Assembly: GCA_003509235.1 (NCBI GenBank)
Contig: DONH01000258.1
Coordinates: 1-6,397, forward strand
Source: Planctomycetaceae bacterium
GTDB lineage: Bacteria; Planctomycetota; Planctomycetia; Pirellulales; UBA1268
Length of the DNA stretch: 6,397 nt
Reading direction: 5' to 3'
Position numbers and translations under genes: made by a program. Below are positions 1-6,013 of the stretch, in pieces. Within the stretch, counting starts at the first letter, position 1. Each line of letters begins with the position of its first letter. Under the pieces are notes generated by a model. The model was not told where the DNA came from, made no database searches, and saw only the letters and a program-made list of their open reading frames with translations.

Positions 1-1194
1 ATGGTTTTGACAGGACAATCCAACGCATTAGTGACTTGAGATCATAACTGTGTTCAGTAAATCGTTGAGAAAGTCCATCGAGTAGCGCAGGGTGCGTTGG
101 TGGATTATGGGCACCAAAATCATCTATTGGTGTGGTAAATCCATAACCAAGAAAATAGGCCCAGACACGATTCACAACAGCTTTGGGAAACAATGGATTT
201 GACCGAATCAAAGAAGCCAATTCCCTGCGACGATTCACGCCATATGTCATTCCGTCGTCGAGCACACCCGGCAAGAGCCCGCTTCGTGAGATCTCAGTCC
301 CATCAACAAAAACAGGATAGGCAACTTTAACTAAACCGTTTCTCAGTTCGTAGAAAATTGCTGCTTCGTTTGGATCACCTCCCTGACCAGCAAAGTCTTC
401 ATCAACAAGTTCGATCCCCACAACACGACGCCCTCCGTCAAACCGCCGCAGAGCTCGGGTCTGCCTGAAAAATGCATTCAACTCCCAAAACTGGTTCTGC
501 TTTACACCGCTGTTAAAAGGATGATTATGGCATTGCGTGCATTGAACCTGGAGCCCTAAGAAAATTTGTGCTGTTTTCGCCGTTGCCTGTAAACCTCCAT
601 CAGCAAGCTTCCCGCTTAGGAAATTTGTGGCTCCATTAAATAGCGTGGCATCTTCCCTCGCAGTATTGCCTCCTGTTGCGGTGAGCAACTCCTCAACGAA
701 TTGGTCATAAGGAATATTTGCCTTCCACGCGGTCTGCAAATATTTCCGCATACCATCTCGATCGATCATCCGATTGTTAGTGTCTCGACCAATGAGTATC
801 GTCGTCCATACGTTTGCCCAATGCTTTGCATACTCCCGTGTGTATTCTTCACCGAGAAGACGATCGACAAGAACTGATTGCCTGTTGTGGCTACTATCAT
901 TTTTGTACTGCAATACCTCATCAACAGTTGGAATCCTCCCAATGAGGTCTAAGTACACACGTCGGCACCATTCGAGATCTTCGGCTTGCTCTGCTGGCTT
1001 GATATTCGCGTCTAGCCAAGCTGCTTCAATCTGATCATCAATAAATGCAACCTGAGGAACCACTGATGAATTGTCGGCATTAAAGGCACAGTGCCGCACG
1101 CAAATGTGAACAGCACCATTGAAAACAGAGAGAGCCTCACCACAACTCGACTGGTAACGCCGTCATATTTTCTTGGATATTCCCCTGTCATCAT
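1..1194 (-). CDS. PSCyt2 (DUF1549) / DUF1553 protein, partial at the left edge, apparent frameshift near its start
   Basis: Two frames join to make this gene. The start, ATG at 1194 (a second ATG follows at 1191), has a ribosome site six bases upstream and encodes a signal-peptide-like stretch: Arg/Lys residues, then the hydrophobic run LSLFSMVLFTFACG. That frame stops at 1012. The -1 frame is open from 1162 to the left edge and carries the conserved protein. It has a DUF1549 region (WCRRVYLDLIGRIPTVDE, then WANVWTTILIGR), a CTQCHNHPF motif at about 541-515 that contains a haem-type CxxCH, and from about 244 the start of DUF1553 (NRRELASLIRSNPLFPKAVVNRVWAYFLG). The family is abundant in planctomycetes, is usually exported, and its biochemical role is unsettled. 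The shift must lie between 1162 and 1015; one lost base near 1085-1091 (GTGGCC read as GTGCC) would restore a continuous protein. A sequencing or assembly error is as likely as a real mutation. The C-terminus lies outside the window. Confidence 0.85.
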
Positions 1195-1200
1195 TCGGCA

Positions 1201-1205
1201 CCCTC
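1201..1205 (-). promoter_or_regulatory. Ribosome binding site of the PSCyt2 gene
   Basis: GAGGG on the minus strand ends six bases before ATG 1194. This supports 1194 as the true start and therefore a real frame change further in. The only other candidate, GTG 1099 in the domain frame, has no such site and would remove the signal peptide. Confidence 0.6.
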
Positions 1206-1283
1206 GCGTTCACTTTTGACAATCGCGCAGCAAGCCGTTTGTATAGTTTCCCCCGAGCACGCAAGAGTCAAGACTACACGCAA

Positions 1284-1335
1284 CCGATAGGGTGATCCAA
1301 ACACCTATGGCTCTATTTCAGCCGAGAGAAAATAG
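1284..1335 (-). terminator. Two short hairpins just after rplQ, possible weak terminator
   Basis: Directly after the rplQ stop the transcript can form CTATTT/AAATAG (1335-1330 with 1318-1313). It can then form a second stem, ATAGGTG against CACCCTAT with one bulged C, within 1310-1284. No U-run follows either stem, so this is not a standard intrinsic terminator. The rest of the 141-bp gap to the PSCyt2 gene shows no convincing promoter. Confidence 0.25.
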
Positions 1336-1905
1336 TTATGTGTTAGCTGATTCGAGTTCGGGGGCAACCGATGTAGCCGAGACAGATTCACCGACAAACT
1401 CAAGTATTGCCCGGGGGCCTGCATCACCGAGACGGGGCATCGCCAACTTGAGAATCCGAGTGTACCCACCCGGACGACTCGAAAACCGTGGTGCCACCTC
1501 GCTAAAGAGAATTCGAGTTGCTTGCTTGTCACCGAGAAGCCTAAGGACCCGACGTCGAGCCGTTACCGCAGGCGCCATAGCCTGAGCCCACTTTTGCCAC
1601 TGCTCACTCTGCCGCCACTTCTTCCATTCTGTTGTCTCTCGGTCTGCGGACGCTGCAAATGCCTCAGCCGCTTGTTCGGCCAGCAGCCCCCGCTTCGCTA
1701 TCGTGATGCATCGTTCGACCAATGGACGAACTTCCTTCGCCTTCGCAACAGTCGTCACGATCCGTCCGGCTACTTTCGGAGCACCCGGTTCTCCCGGCTC
1801 AAACTCTCGTTCCGTAAGAACGAGAGATGAAGCAAGATTTCGAAGCATAGCTCGCTGGTGAGAAGGACTTCTACCGAGCACTCGGCCCTTGCGACGATGA
1901 CGCAT
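1336..1905 (-). CDS. rplQ: Large-subunit ribosomal protein bL17, enlarged form
   Basis: bL17 is a large-subunit protein near the peptide exit tunnel. The diagnostic parts are all present: MRHRRKGRVLGRSPSHQRAM at the N-terminus, RNLASSLV, TTVAKAKEVRPLVE at 51-64, and APRFSSRPGGYTRILKL at about 138-154, then GDAGPRAILEFVG. At 189 residues it is about 60 longer than the usual 120-130. Two insertions account for this. One lies at about 31-48, acidic and Gly/Pro-rich. The other lies at about 75-117, with four tryptophans (W94, W97, W103, W106) and many charged residues, probably a helix. From memory, other planctomycete bL17 proteins share such insertions; this was not checked. The gene lies 48 bp after rpoA, as in most bacteria, with AAAGG seven bases before the ATG. 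It is the last gene of the ribosomal cluster here. Confidence 0.96.
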   Translation of the reverse strand: MRHRRKGRVLGRSPSHQRAMLRNLASSLVLTEREFEPGEPGAPKVAGRIVTTVAKAKEVRPLVERCITIAKRGLLAEQAAEAFAASADRETTEWKKWRQSEQWQKWAQAMAPAVTARRRVLRLLGDKQATRILFSEVAPRFSSRPGGYTRILKLAMPRLGDAGPRAILEFVGESVSATSVAPELESANT

Positions 1906-1953
1906 TGTTCAACCTTTTCTTCTTTCGATCTCTGAAATATGCCTTGCCGGGAT

Positions 1954-2967
1954 TCAGGAATGCATTCCTGCTGACTCCATACCAAATGAAACACCAAGCT
2001 CTTTGAGCTTTTCTTCAATTTCCTGCAAAGTCGTCTCGCCGGCGCTCTGCAAATTTGCAACTTCTTCGCGAGTCTTCACAACCAACTGACCGAGAGTCGT
2101 AATATCATTCCGAATCAAACTATTCTCAGCACGGTGCGAAAGATTTAACTGGGAAACTAACATTCCAAGCCGACTCTCAAGGGGAGCCTCGAGCTTTTCG
2201 AGATCAAGAACACCTTCACTTGGAGAATCGCTGTCACCTGAAGCTGCATGTATTGATGCCCCCGGAGAGGTGTACCCAACAAACGGATTAAGATGCTTGC
2301 GAAGAATCTTAGCCGCCTCAACAAGTGCCATTTCCGGAGTGATTGTGCCATCAGTCCAAACTTCAAGAGTCAACTTGTCATAGTTTGTTTTTTGGCCAAC
2401 ACGCGTTTCCTCAACCTCGTATCGCACACGAGTGACCGGGCTGAACACTGCGTCGACAGGAATGATACCAATTTCATGCCCGTCCGGACTGTGCTCACTA
2501 CTTGGCACATACCCACGACCATTTTCGATCACCATCTCCAGTTCAAATGGAACATCATCTGTAAGAGTTGCGAGCACAAGATCCTTATTTACAACTTCAA
2601 CAGACTCATCTGTCTGAACGTCAGCAGCCGTGATCGGGCCCTTCGAGCTTTTCTCGACATGAACAACCCGTGTTGAATCACTATGATTCTTCACAACCAT
2701 ACTTTTCACAGCAAGGACAATATCTGTCACATCCTCCTGAACACCCTTTATGGTCGTAAATTCATGCTGTGCTCCCCCAAGTTTGATCTGAGTTACAGCA
2801 CTACCTTCAAGGCTTGATAGCAGAATACGACGAAGACTATTTCCAACAGTCGTCCCAAAACCTCTTTCAAAAGGTTCGGCTGTAAACTTGCCATAAGTAT
2901 TCGTCAGCGTCGCGGTATCGGCGACAACGGAGCCTGGTAGTTCGAGGCCTCGCCAGCGGATATGCAT
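1954..2967 (-). CDS. rpoA: DNA-directed RNA polymerase subunit alpha
   Basis: The alpha subunit dimerises to nucleate RNA polymerase assembly, and its C-terminal domain contacts promoter DNA and activators. The product is 337 residues, normal for the family. The N-terminal domain covers about 1-231, with the dimerisation/assembly signature FERGFGTTVGNSLRRILLSS at 33-52 and WTDGTITPEMALVEAAKIL at about 204-222. A flexible Ser/Asp/Gly-rich linker runs from about 232 to 258. The C-terminal HhH-type domain runs from about 262 to 330 and starts LESRLGMLVSQLNLSHRAEN. R279 and N282 match the DNA-contacting R265 and N268 of E. coli; the later loop reads AGETT where E. coli has LGKKS, so K298 is replaced. 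ATG 2967 is chosen because AAGGAG lies six bases upstream; a TTG at 2997 would extend the frame but lies upstream of that site. It sits between rpsK and rplQ with no rpsD. Confidence 0.97.
   Translation of the reverse strand: MHIRWRGLELPGSVVADTATLTNTYGKFTAEPFERGFGTTVGNSLRRILLSSLEGSAVTQIKLGGAQHEFTTIKGVQEDVTDIVLAVKSMVVKNHSDSTRVVHVEKSSKGPITAADVQTDESVEVVNKDLVLATLTDDVPFELEMVIENGRGYVPSSEHSPDGHEIGIIPVDAVFSPVTRVRYEVEETRVGQKTNYDKLTLEVWTDGTITPEMALVEAAKILRKHLNPFVGYTSPGASIHAASGDSDSPSEGVLDLEKLEAPLESRLGMLVSQLNLSHRAENSLIRNDITTLGQLVVKTREEVANLQSAGETTLQEIEEKLKELGVSFGMESAGMHS
1955..1970. repeat. 16-bp perfect palindrome over the rpoA stop codon
   Basis: CAGGAATGCATTCCTG is its own reverse complement with no mismatch. 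On the minus strand it spans the last rpoA codons, and the TGA stop lies inside it. As RNA it would form a 6-bp stem with a UGCA loop about 50 bases before rplQ. As DNA it could be a site for a dimeric protein. Simple counting predicts about 0.1 such perfect palindromes per window of this size, so chance remains possible. Confidence 0.6.
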
Positions 2968-2973
2968 ATGGTT

Positions 2974-2979
2974 CTCCTT
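2974..2979 (-). promoter_or_regulatory. Strong ribosome binding site of rpoA
   Basis: AAGGAG on the minus strand, six bases before ATG 2967. It is the best Shine-Dalgarno match in the window and fixes the rpoA start. Confidence 0.85.
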
Positions 2980-3056
2980 AGTATCTTCTATTCTCAATTA
3001 CACATTCAGGAATTCAGCTGTTGACGATGGCTGCAGCATCAACGCCGACTTCACGT

Positions 3057-3434
3057 TTAAACACGCCGTTTCTTTGGTGGGCGACAGCCGTTATGGGGCA
3101 GCGGAGTAATGTCTTCAATACTCTTCACATTCATGCCAGCTGCCTGAAGAGCAGTAATCGCACTTTCGCGACCGCTTCCTGGCCCTTTCACACGGACTTC
3201 GAGGTCTTTCACGCCGAACTTTGATGCTTTCTCAGCCGCCTGTTGAGCAGCCATTTGTCCCGCAAATGGGGTACCTTTACGGCTTCCCTTAAAACCACAC
3301 GTTCCACCACTCGCCCAACAAAGCGTATCACCCCGCTGGTCCGTGATTGTAACCGTTGTGTTGTTAAAAGTTGCGTCGACGAATGCTATTCCCGAGGACA
3401 CACTTTTCTTTTTTGTTTTCGCTGTCTTGGCCAT
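3057..3434 (-). CDS. rpsK: Small-subunit ribosomal protein uS11
   Basis: uS11 sits on the platform of the 30S subunit and helps shape the mRNA exit region. The 125-residue product is of usual length and matches along its whole length. It has a basic N-terminal tail (KTAKTKKK), [18 protein letters not shown] at 15-32, [17 protein letters not shown] at 47-63, the [13 protein letters not shown] loop at 81-93, and the invariant end [13 protein letters not shown]. The Asn-Gly pair at 115-116 corresponds to the isoaspartate-prone site known in E. coli uS11. AGGGTGA lies about seven bases before the ATG. It follows rpsM by 121 bp and precedes rpoA by 89 bp. A short stem (CTACA/TGTAG) follows the rpsM stop in the upstream gap, and nothing else stands out there. 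Confidence 0.97.
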   Translation of the reverse strand: MAKTAKTKKKSVSSGIAFVDATFNNTTVTITDQRGDTLCWASGGTCGFKGSRKGTPFAGQMAAQQAAEKASKFGVKDLEVRVKGPGSGRESAITALQAAGMNVKSIEDITPLPHNGCRPPKKRRV

Positions 3435-3555
3435 TATTCAGTCACCCTGATTCACTTGATCGGGCTTACCACTTTCCTTCCTGTCGAATTCTGTTGTTTT
3501 GAATCACTCGGCTCTGAAACTGTTCCTGTCTTACATTTCTACAAAGTGCCTGTAG

Positions 3556-3939
3556 TTACTTAAGATCCTTCACACCCTTCTTGCCAGCAACCGTCTTCTT
3601 CGGGCCCTTGCGAGTCCTTGCATTTGTTCTAGTACGCTGCCCACGAACTGGCAGGCCACGTCGATGGCGAATCCCACGGTAGCAACCAATGTCTTTCAAG
3701 CGAGAAACCCCTTGGGCCACTTGTCTCCGCAACTGCCCCTCGACGACATAATCTTTGTCGAGCAACGAAGCCATACGCGCTAACTCGTCTTCATGAAGTT
3801 CCCTTGCCTGAGCTTCAGGACTCACGCCAGCCTTGCGGCAAAGTTCCCTAGCAACGCGAGGTCCTACACCATAAAGGTACTGAAGGGAATAAATAGTCTT
3901 TTTGTCGGAAGGTATGTCAACACCGAGCAAACGTGGCAT
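3556..3939 (-). CDS. rpsM: Small-subunit ribosomal protein uS13
   Basis: uS13 is a 30S head protein that contacts the P-site tRNA and forms bridges to the large subunit. The product is 127 residues against about 118-125 usual, the excess lying in a Lys-rich C-terminal tail. The start MPRLLGVDIP and YLYGVGPRVARELCRKAGV (helix-two-turn-helix region, 21-39) are typical, as is the basic signature GIRHRRGLPVRGQRTRTNAR at 89-108. The ATG at 3939 gives the conserved N-terminus, yet no Shine-Dalgarno sequence precedes it. A structured region lies in the 165-bp gap upstream, so initiation here may depend on RNA structure or on coupling; that is inference. Neighbours are rpmJ upstream and rpsK downstream, the standard order. 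Confidence 0.97.
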   Translation of the reverse strand: MPRLLGVDIPSDKKTIYSLQYLYGVGPRVARELCRKAGVSPEAQARELHEDELARMASLLDKDYVVEGQLRRQVAQGVSRLKDIGCYRGIRHRRGLPVRGQRTRTNARTRKGPKKTVAGKKGVKDLK

Positions 3940-3985
3940 AGGTAAGCTTTCAGGAACGAACCAAATCTATTTGTGATACACCTTG

Positions 3986-4101
3986 AATAAAATCAGCAGG
4001 TGGAATCTGGCGATTGGGTTTGGTCAACCGCCAAGCCTCCAGCACTACCTGCTTTGACTCAATCACTCGATTCGCCAGATAACGGCACTTCCTCAACCGT
4101 T
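3986..4101 (-). promoter_or_regulatory. Candidate structured leader RNA upstream of rpsM (long hairpin, U-rich run, competing 9-bp pairing)
   Basis: On the minus strand, directly after the rpmJ stop, a small stem AACGG/CCGTT forms (4101-4097 with 4085-4081). A long imperfect hairpin follows. Its lower stem is AGCAGGT/ACCTGCT (4053-4047 with 4001-3995), its middle stem GGAG/TTCC (4040-4037 with 4005-4002), and its upper stem TGGCGGTT/AATCGCCA (4033-4026 with 4015-4008, one G-U pair), with a 10-base loop. TTTTATT follows at 3992-3986, giving a terminator-like shape. In addition ATCTGGCGA at 4080-4072 pairs perfectly with TCGCCAGAT at 4013-4005. That pairing excludes the upper stem and, together with the lower stem, makes an H-type pseudoknot. 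In E. coli the leader just before rpsM is a pseudoknot bound by uS4; similarity of position is the only link seen. No ligand is known. Confidence 0.45.
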
Positions 4102-4104
4102 CTA

Positions 4105-4218
4105 CTAGCCTTGTCGCTGTTTATGCCGCGGATTGTCGCATAAAACGAAGACTACTCCGCGACGGCGGACAATCTTGCATTTATCGCAAATCCGTTTGAC
4201 GCTGGCACGCACTTTCAT
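4105..4218 (-). CDS. rpmJ: Large-subunit ribosomal protein bL36, zinc-binding form
   Basis: bL36 is the smallest large-subunit protein and binds 23S rRNA. Reading ATG 4218 on the minus strand gives 37 residues, the standard length. It begins [20 protein letters not shown] and ends [11 protein letters not shown]11, C14, C27 and H32 are the four zinc ligands of the C+ type. Two TAG codons in tandem end it. No clear Shine-Dalgarno sequence precedes the ATG: a GAGG lies about 26 bases upstream, too far to serve. It stands 174 bp after map, and a good promoter-like element lies in that gap, so it may be the first gene of a separate rpmJ-rpsM-rpsK-rpoA-rplQ unit. infA, which often precedes rpmJ, is absent. 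Confidence 0.95.
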   Translation of the reverse strand: MKVRASVKRICDKCKIVRRRGVVFVLCDNPRHKQRQG

Positions 4219-4293
4219 TGAAATCATGACGCAACAACGCCATACCTCACGGCAATAGGAAAGACAGTTGATCTGAACAAATCGAAGCGTCGA

Positions 4294-4323
4294 ATTATAG
4301 CCACGGCAAACGGTAGTTCACAA
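4294..4323 (-). promoter_or_regulatory. Candidate sigma-70-type promoter upstream of rpmJ
   Basis: A perfect TATAAT lies at 4299-4294 on the minus strand, with TTGTGA at 4323-4318 (four of six to the -35 consensus) and an 18-base spacer. Transcription would begin near 4287 and leave a leader of about 70 bases before rpmJ. The position, in the longest intergenic gap and just before the alpha-operon genes, suits an internal promoter. Not proven. Confidence 0.5.
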
Positions 4324-4392
4324 GTAGGCCCACGAATTCCCGGCTGTCGAGCGAATTCCAAGCAGACATGAGGCGAGTTGAGCATGGACCAG

Positions 4393-5214
4393 TTACCCCT
4401 TAGTAGTCGTCGCAGCATCAATCGTTTCCTCTTCTTCTCCAGATCGGGGGTTCGCTGTGAGCGCCCACGGCCCATCCTCTGTCATTGCTATTGTGTGCTC
4501 AAAATGAGCACTGTACTTCCCATCAGCTGTTGATTGGGTCCAGAAATCTGGCAGTGGTCGTACTTTTTTGGTCCCCATGTTCACCATGGGTTCCACCGCA
4601 ATAACCAGCCCTGGCTCCAGCTCGAAATCATGCTTACGACGAAACGACGGAGAGCAGAAGTTTGGCACCTGAGGATCCTCGTGCATGTTCTTGCCTATGC
4701 CGTGACCGACAAAATTCTCAACAACGGCAAACCCATAATCTCGAACAAAGGTGGCCATTTCTGATGCAACATCACCCCAACGATTTCGTGAGCCCATAAG
4801 TTTGATCGCCAACTGCAGAACACCCGACGTACAGTCCAAGAGTTTCTGAACGTCGTCATCTACTTGGCCAACGGCATGCGTAAAGGCGGAATCACCACAC
4901 CAGCCCTTCAGTTTGCAGCCGGTATCGATGCTAATGATATCGCCTTCCACTAACTTCCGAGAACCGGGAATCCCATGGACGACTTCATCATTTACCGATA
5001 TACAGCATACGGCAGGAAAAGGCACTCGCCCCGGGACACCCTTAAAGAGTGGCACCACATTTTGCTCCTCAAAGAACTTCTCCACTGCCCTATCAATTTC
5101 ACCAGTTGTGACTCCTGGACGAACAAGACGTTTAGCAATTTGATGGGCTTCCCAAACAACAAGGCCGGCCTTTCGCATGGCCTCTATCTCTCGACTCGAT
5201 TTTAGCTTCAGCAC
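4393..5214 (-). CDS. map: Methionine aminopeptidase, type I
   Basis: This enzyme removes the initiator methionine from new proteins in the cytosol, using two metal ions. The 273-residue product is close to the usual 250-265. All five metal ligands are visible: D97 (SIDTG), D108 (CGDSA), H171 (VGHGIG), E208 (AVEPM) and E239 (FEHT). H80 (VVHGIPG) and H178 (MHEDP) fit the substrate-binding histidines. There is no N-terminal zinc-finger extension, so it is the short bacterial form. A C-terminal tail after about 255 is acidic, then Thr-rich, and not conserved. The start codon is GTG at 5214, chosen because AGAGGA lies about nine bases upstream and the N-terminus [13 protein letters not shown] aligns with the family. 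It follows adk, the usual order after secY, and probably shares its transcript. Confidence 0.96.
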   Translation of the reverse strand: MLKLKSSREIEAMRKAGLVVWEAHQIAKRLVRPGVTTGEIDRAVEKFFEEQNVVPLFKGVPGRVPFPAVCCISVNDEVVHGIPGSRKLVEGDIISIDTGCKLKGWCGDSAFTHAVGQVDDDVQKLLDCTSGVLQLAIKLMGSRNRWGDVASEMATFVRDYGFAVVENFVGHGIGKNMHEDPQVPNFCSPSFRRKHDFELEPGLVIAVEPMVNMGTKKVRPLPDFWTQSTADGKYSAHFEHTIAMTEDGPWALTANPRSGEEEETIDAATTTKG

Positions 5215-5223
5215 GTCAGTTCT

Positions 5224-5229
5224 TCCTCT
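5224..5229 (-). promoter_or_regulatory. Ribosome binding site of map (GTG start)
   Basis: AGAGGA on the minus strand, about nine bases before GTG 5214. It decides in favour of the GTG; the nearest in-frame ATG, residue 13, would cut into the first conserved helix. Confidence 0.7.
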
Positions 5230-5248
5230 TCACAAGGGCTACCGAGGG

Positions 5249-5266
5249 GGCAGGAAAAAACCTGCC
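5249..5266 (-). repeat. Perfect 6-bp hairpin with a six-U loop, adk-map gap
   Basis: GGCAGG and CCTGCC flank six T on the minus strand. A further GAGG/CCTC pairing can extend the stem across an uneven internal loop. The U-run is in the loop rather than after the stem, so it is not an intrinsic terminator. It lies about 35 bases before the map start. It could slow RNA decay, or mean nothing. Confidence 0.4.
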
Positions 5267-5337
5267 GTGGCCTCTCCTCAACAATACAGCGCACAACCGA
5301 AACGCTTCAGTTTATTGTATGACTTTTTTGGCATGTT

Positions 5338-5907
5338 CTAGCGTTTTGCTCGACGAAATGCACGGATTGCCTGCCGAACCCGGTCAAAGATATCATCAGC
5401 AGAACCCAGCCCGTTCACACTTCTTAATTTTCCTTGTAATTTATAATATTTCAGAAGAGGGGCTGTCTGTCTTTCAAAACTTTCGATTCGGCGAGCGAAC
5501 ACTTCTGGGCTATCGTCTTCTCGTTTTCGTGCCAACATACGACGGACAAGTTCTTCTTGAGGAACGGAGAGTTCGATCACGCCGTCAACGCTCATTGCTT
5601 GCCGCTCGAGAAGATCGTCAAGCATTTCGGCCTGATTAATTGTTCTTGGGAACCCATCAAGAAGGCAGCCTCCTCGGCAATCCTGATCCTTCAGTCGGCG
5701 AGTTACTAATCCAAGCACGAGTTGATCCGGGACCAACTGGCCCGCCTGCATGAAGAGAGAGGCTTCTTTTCCCTCAGCTGTTTTCTGTGCAATGGCGGCT
5801 CGTAGCATCTCCCCTGTCGAGAGGTGCGGCACTCGAAGAAAGCTGACGAGTCTCTCGCATTGTGTTCCCTTCCCTGCCCCCGGTGGTCCAATCAGGATTA
5901 TCCGCAT
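5338..5907 (-). CDS. adk: Adenylate kinase, short-lid form
   Basis: This cytosolic enzyme interconverts ATP + AMP and two ADP. The 189-residue product carries the P-loop GPPGAGKGTQ (8-17), the AMP-site motif STGEMLR (30-36), QLVPDQLV at 57-64, and DGFPRTINQAE at 84-94. It has an ARKREDDSPEVFARRIESF segment at about 126-144 that supplies the lid arginines. The lid is short: the roughly 27-residue insertion with zinc-type cysteines found in many bacterial long forms is missing, which explains the length. ATG 5907 gives the family N-terminus MRIILIGPPG, but no Shine-Dalgarno sequence precedes it. It follows secY by 106 bp and precedes map by 123 bp, the classic spc-operon order. Confidence 0.96.
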   Translation of the reverse strand: MRIILIGPPGAGKGTQCERLVSFLRVPHLSTGEMLRAAIAQKTAEGKEASLFMQAGQLVPDQLVLGLVTRRLKDQDCRGGCLLDGFPRTINQAEMLDDLLERQAMSVDGVIELSVPQEELVRRMLARKREDDSPEVFARRIESFERQTAPLLKYYKLQGKLRSVNGLGSADDIFDRVRQAIRAFRRAKR

Positions 5908-5945
5908 AGGACTACAAGACCGTGGAATGAAACTAGAGGATAATG

Positions 5946-6000
5946 AAGCCTAGGTGTATAAGGCTTAAACGGCAAAAAGACAATCAAGCTGCATAGGCTT
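5946..6000 (-). promoter_or_regulatory. Inverted repeat with promoter-like boxes in the secY-adk gap
   Basis: AAGCCT and AGGCTT (5966-5961 and 5951-5946 on the minus strand) form a 6-bp inverted repeat around nine bases. A further copy, AAGCCTA at 6000-5994, can pair with the same 3' arm over seven bases, so two stems compete. TATACA at 5960-5955, inside the first repeat, is preceded by TTGTCT at 5983-5978 with a 17-base spacer, each four of six to consensus. Together this could be a weak promoter for adk with an operator-like repeat on its -10 box. It could also be chance. Confidence 0.3.
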
Positions 6001-6013
6001 GTGACAGATCAAG

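Noticed and set aside
1097..1099. GTG as the start of the PSCyt2 protein
   Set aside because: In frame with the domain, but it has no ribosome site and would leave an exported family without a signal peptide. ATG 1194 has both, so a frameshift is the better reading.
1235..1276. Promoter TTGACT ... TATACA before the PSCyt2 gene
   Set aside because: The boxes look fair but the spacer is 20 bases, outside the normal range.
1522..1830. Forward-strand open frames across rplQ, rpoA, rpsK and map
   Set aside because: They are antisense to well-conserved genes, have no family resemblance, and lack ribosome sites.
2968..2997. Ten-residue N-terminal extension of RpoA from TTG 2997
   Set aside because: It lies upstream of the AAGGAG site, which points to ATG 2967, and MHIRWRGLELP is the family N-terminus.
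3438..3515. 7-bp inverted repeat (TGATTCA/TGAATCA) upstream of rpsK
   Set aside because: The arms are far apart, and a 7-bp match is expected by chance in a gap of this size about half the time.
3953..3962. T-loop-like GGTTCGTTCC upstream of rpsM
   Set aside because: No acceptor, anticodon or D arm can be formed around it, so it is not a tRNA.
4219..4392. infA or another small gene in the map-rpmJ gap
   Set aside because: The gap is too short for infA, and no frame gives a recognisable protein; the frame through it is map read out of phase.
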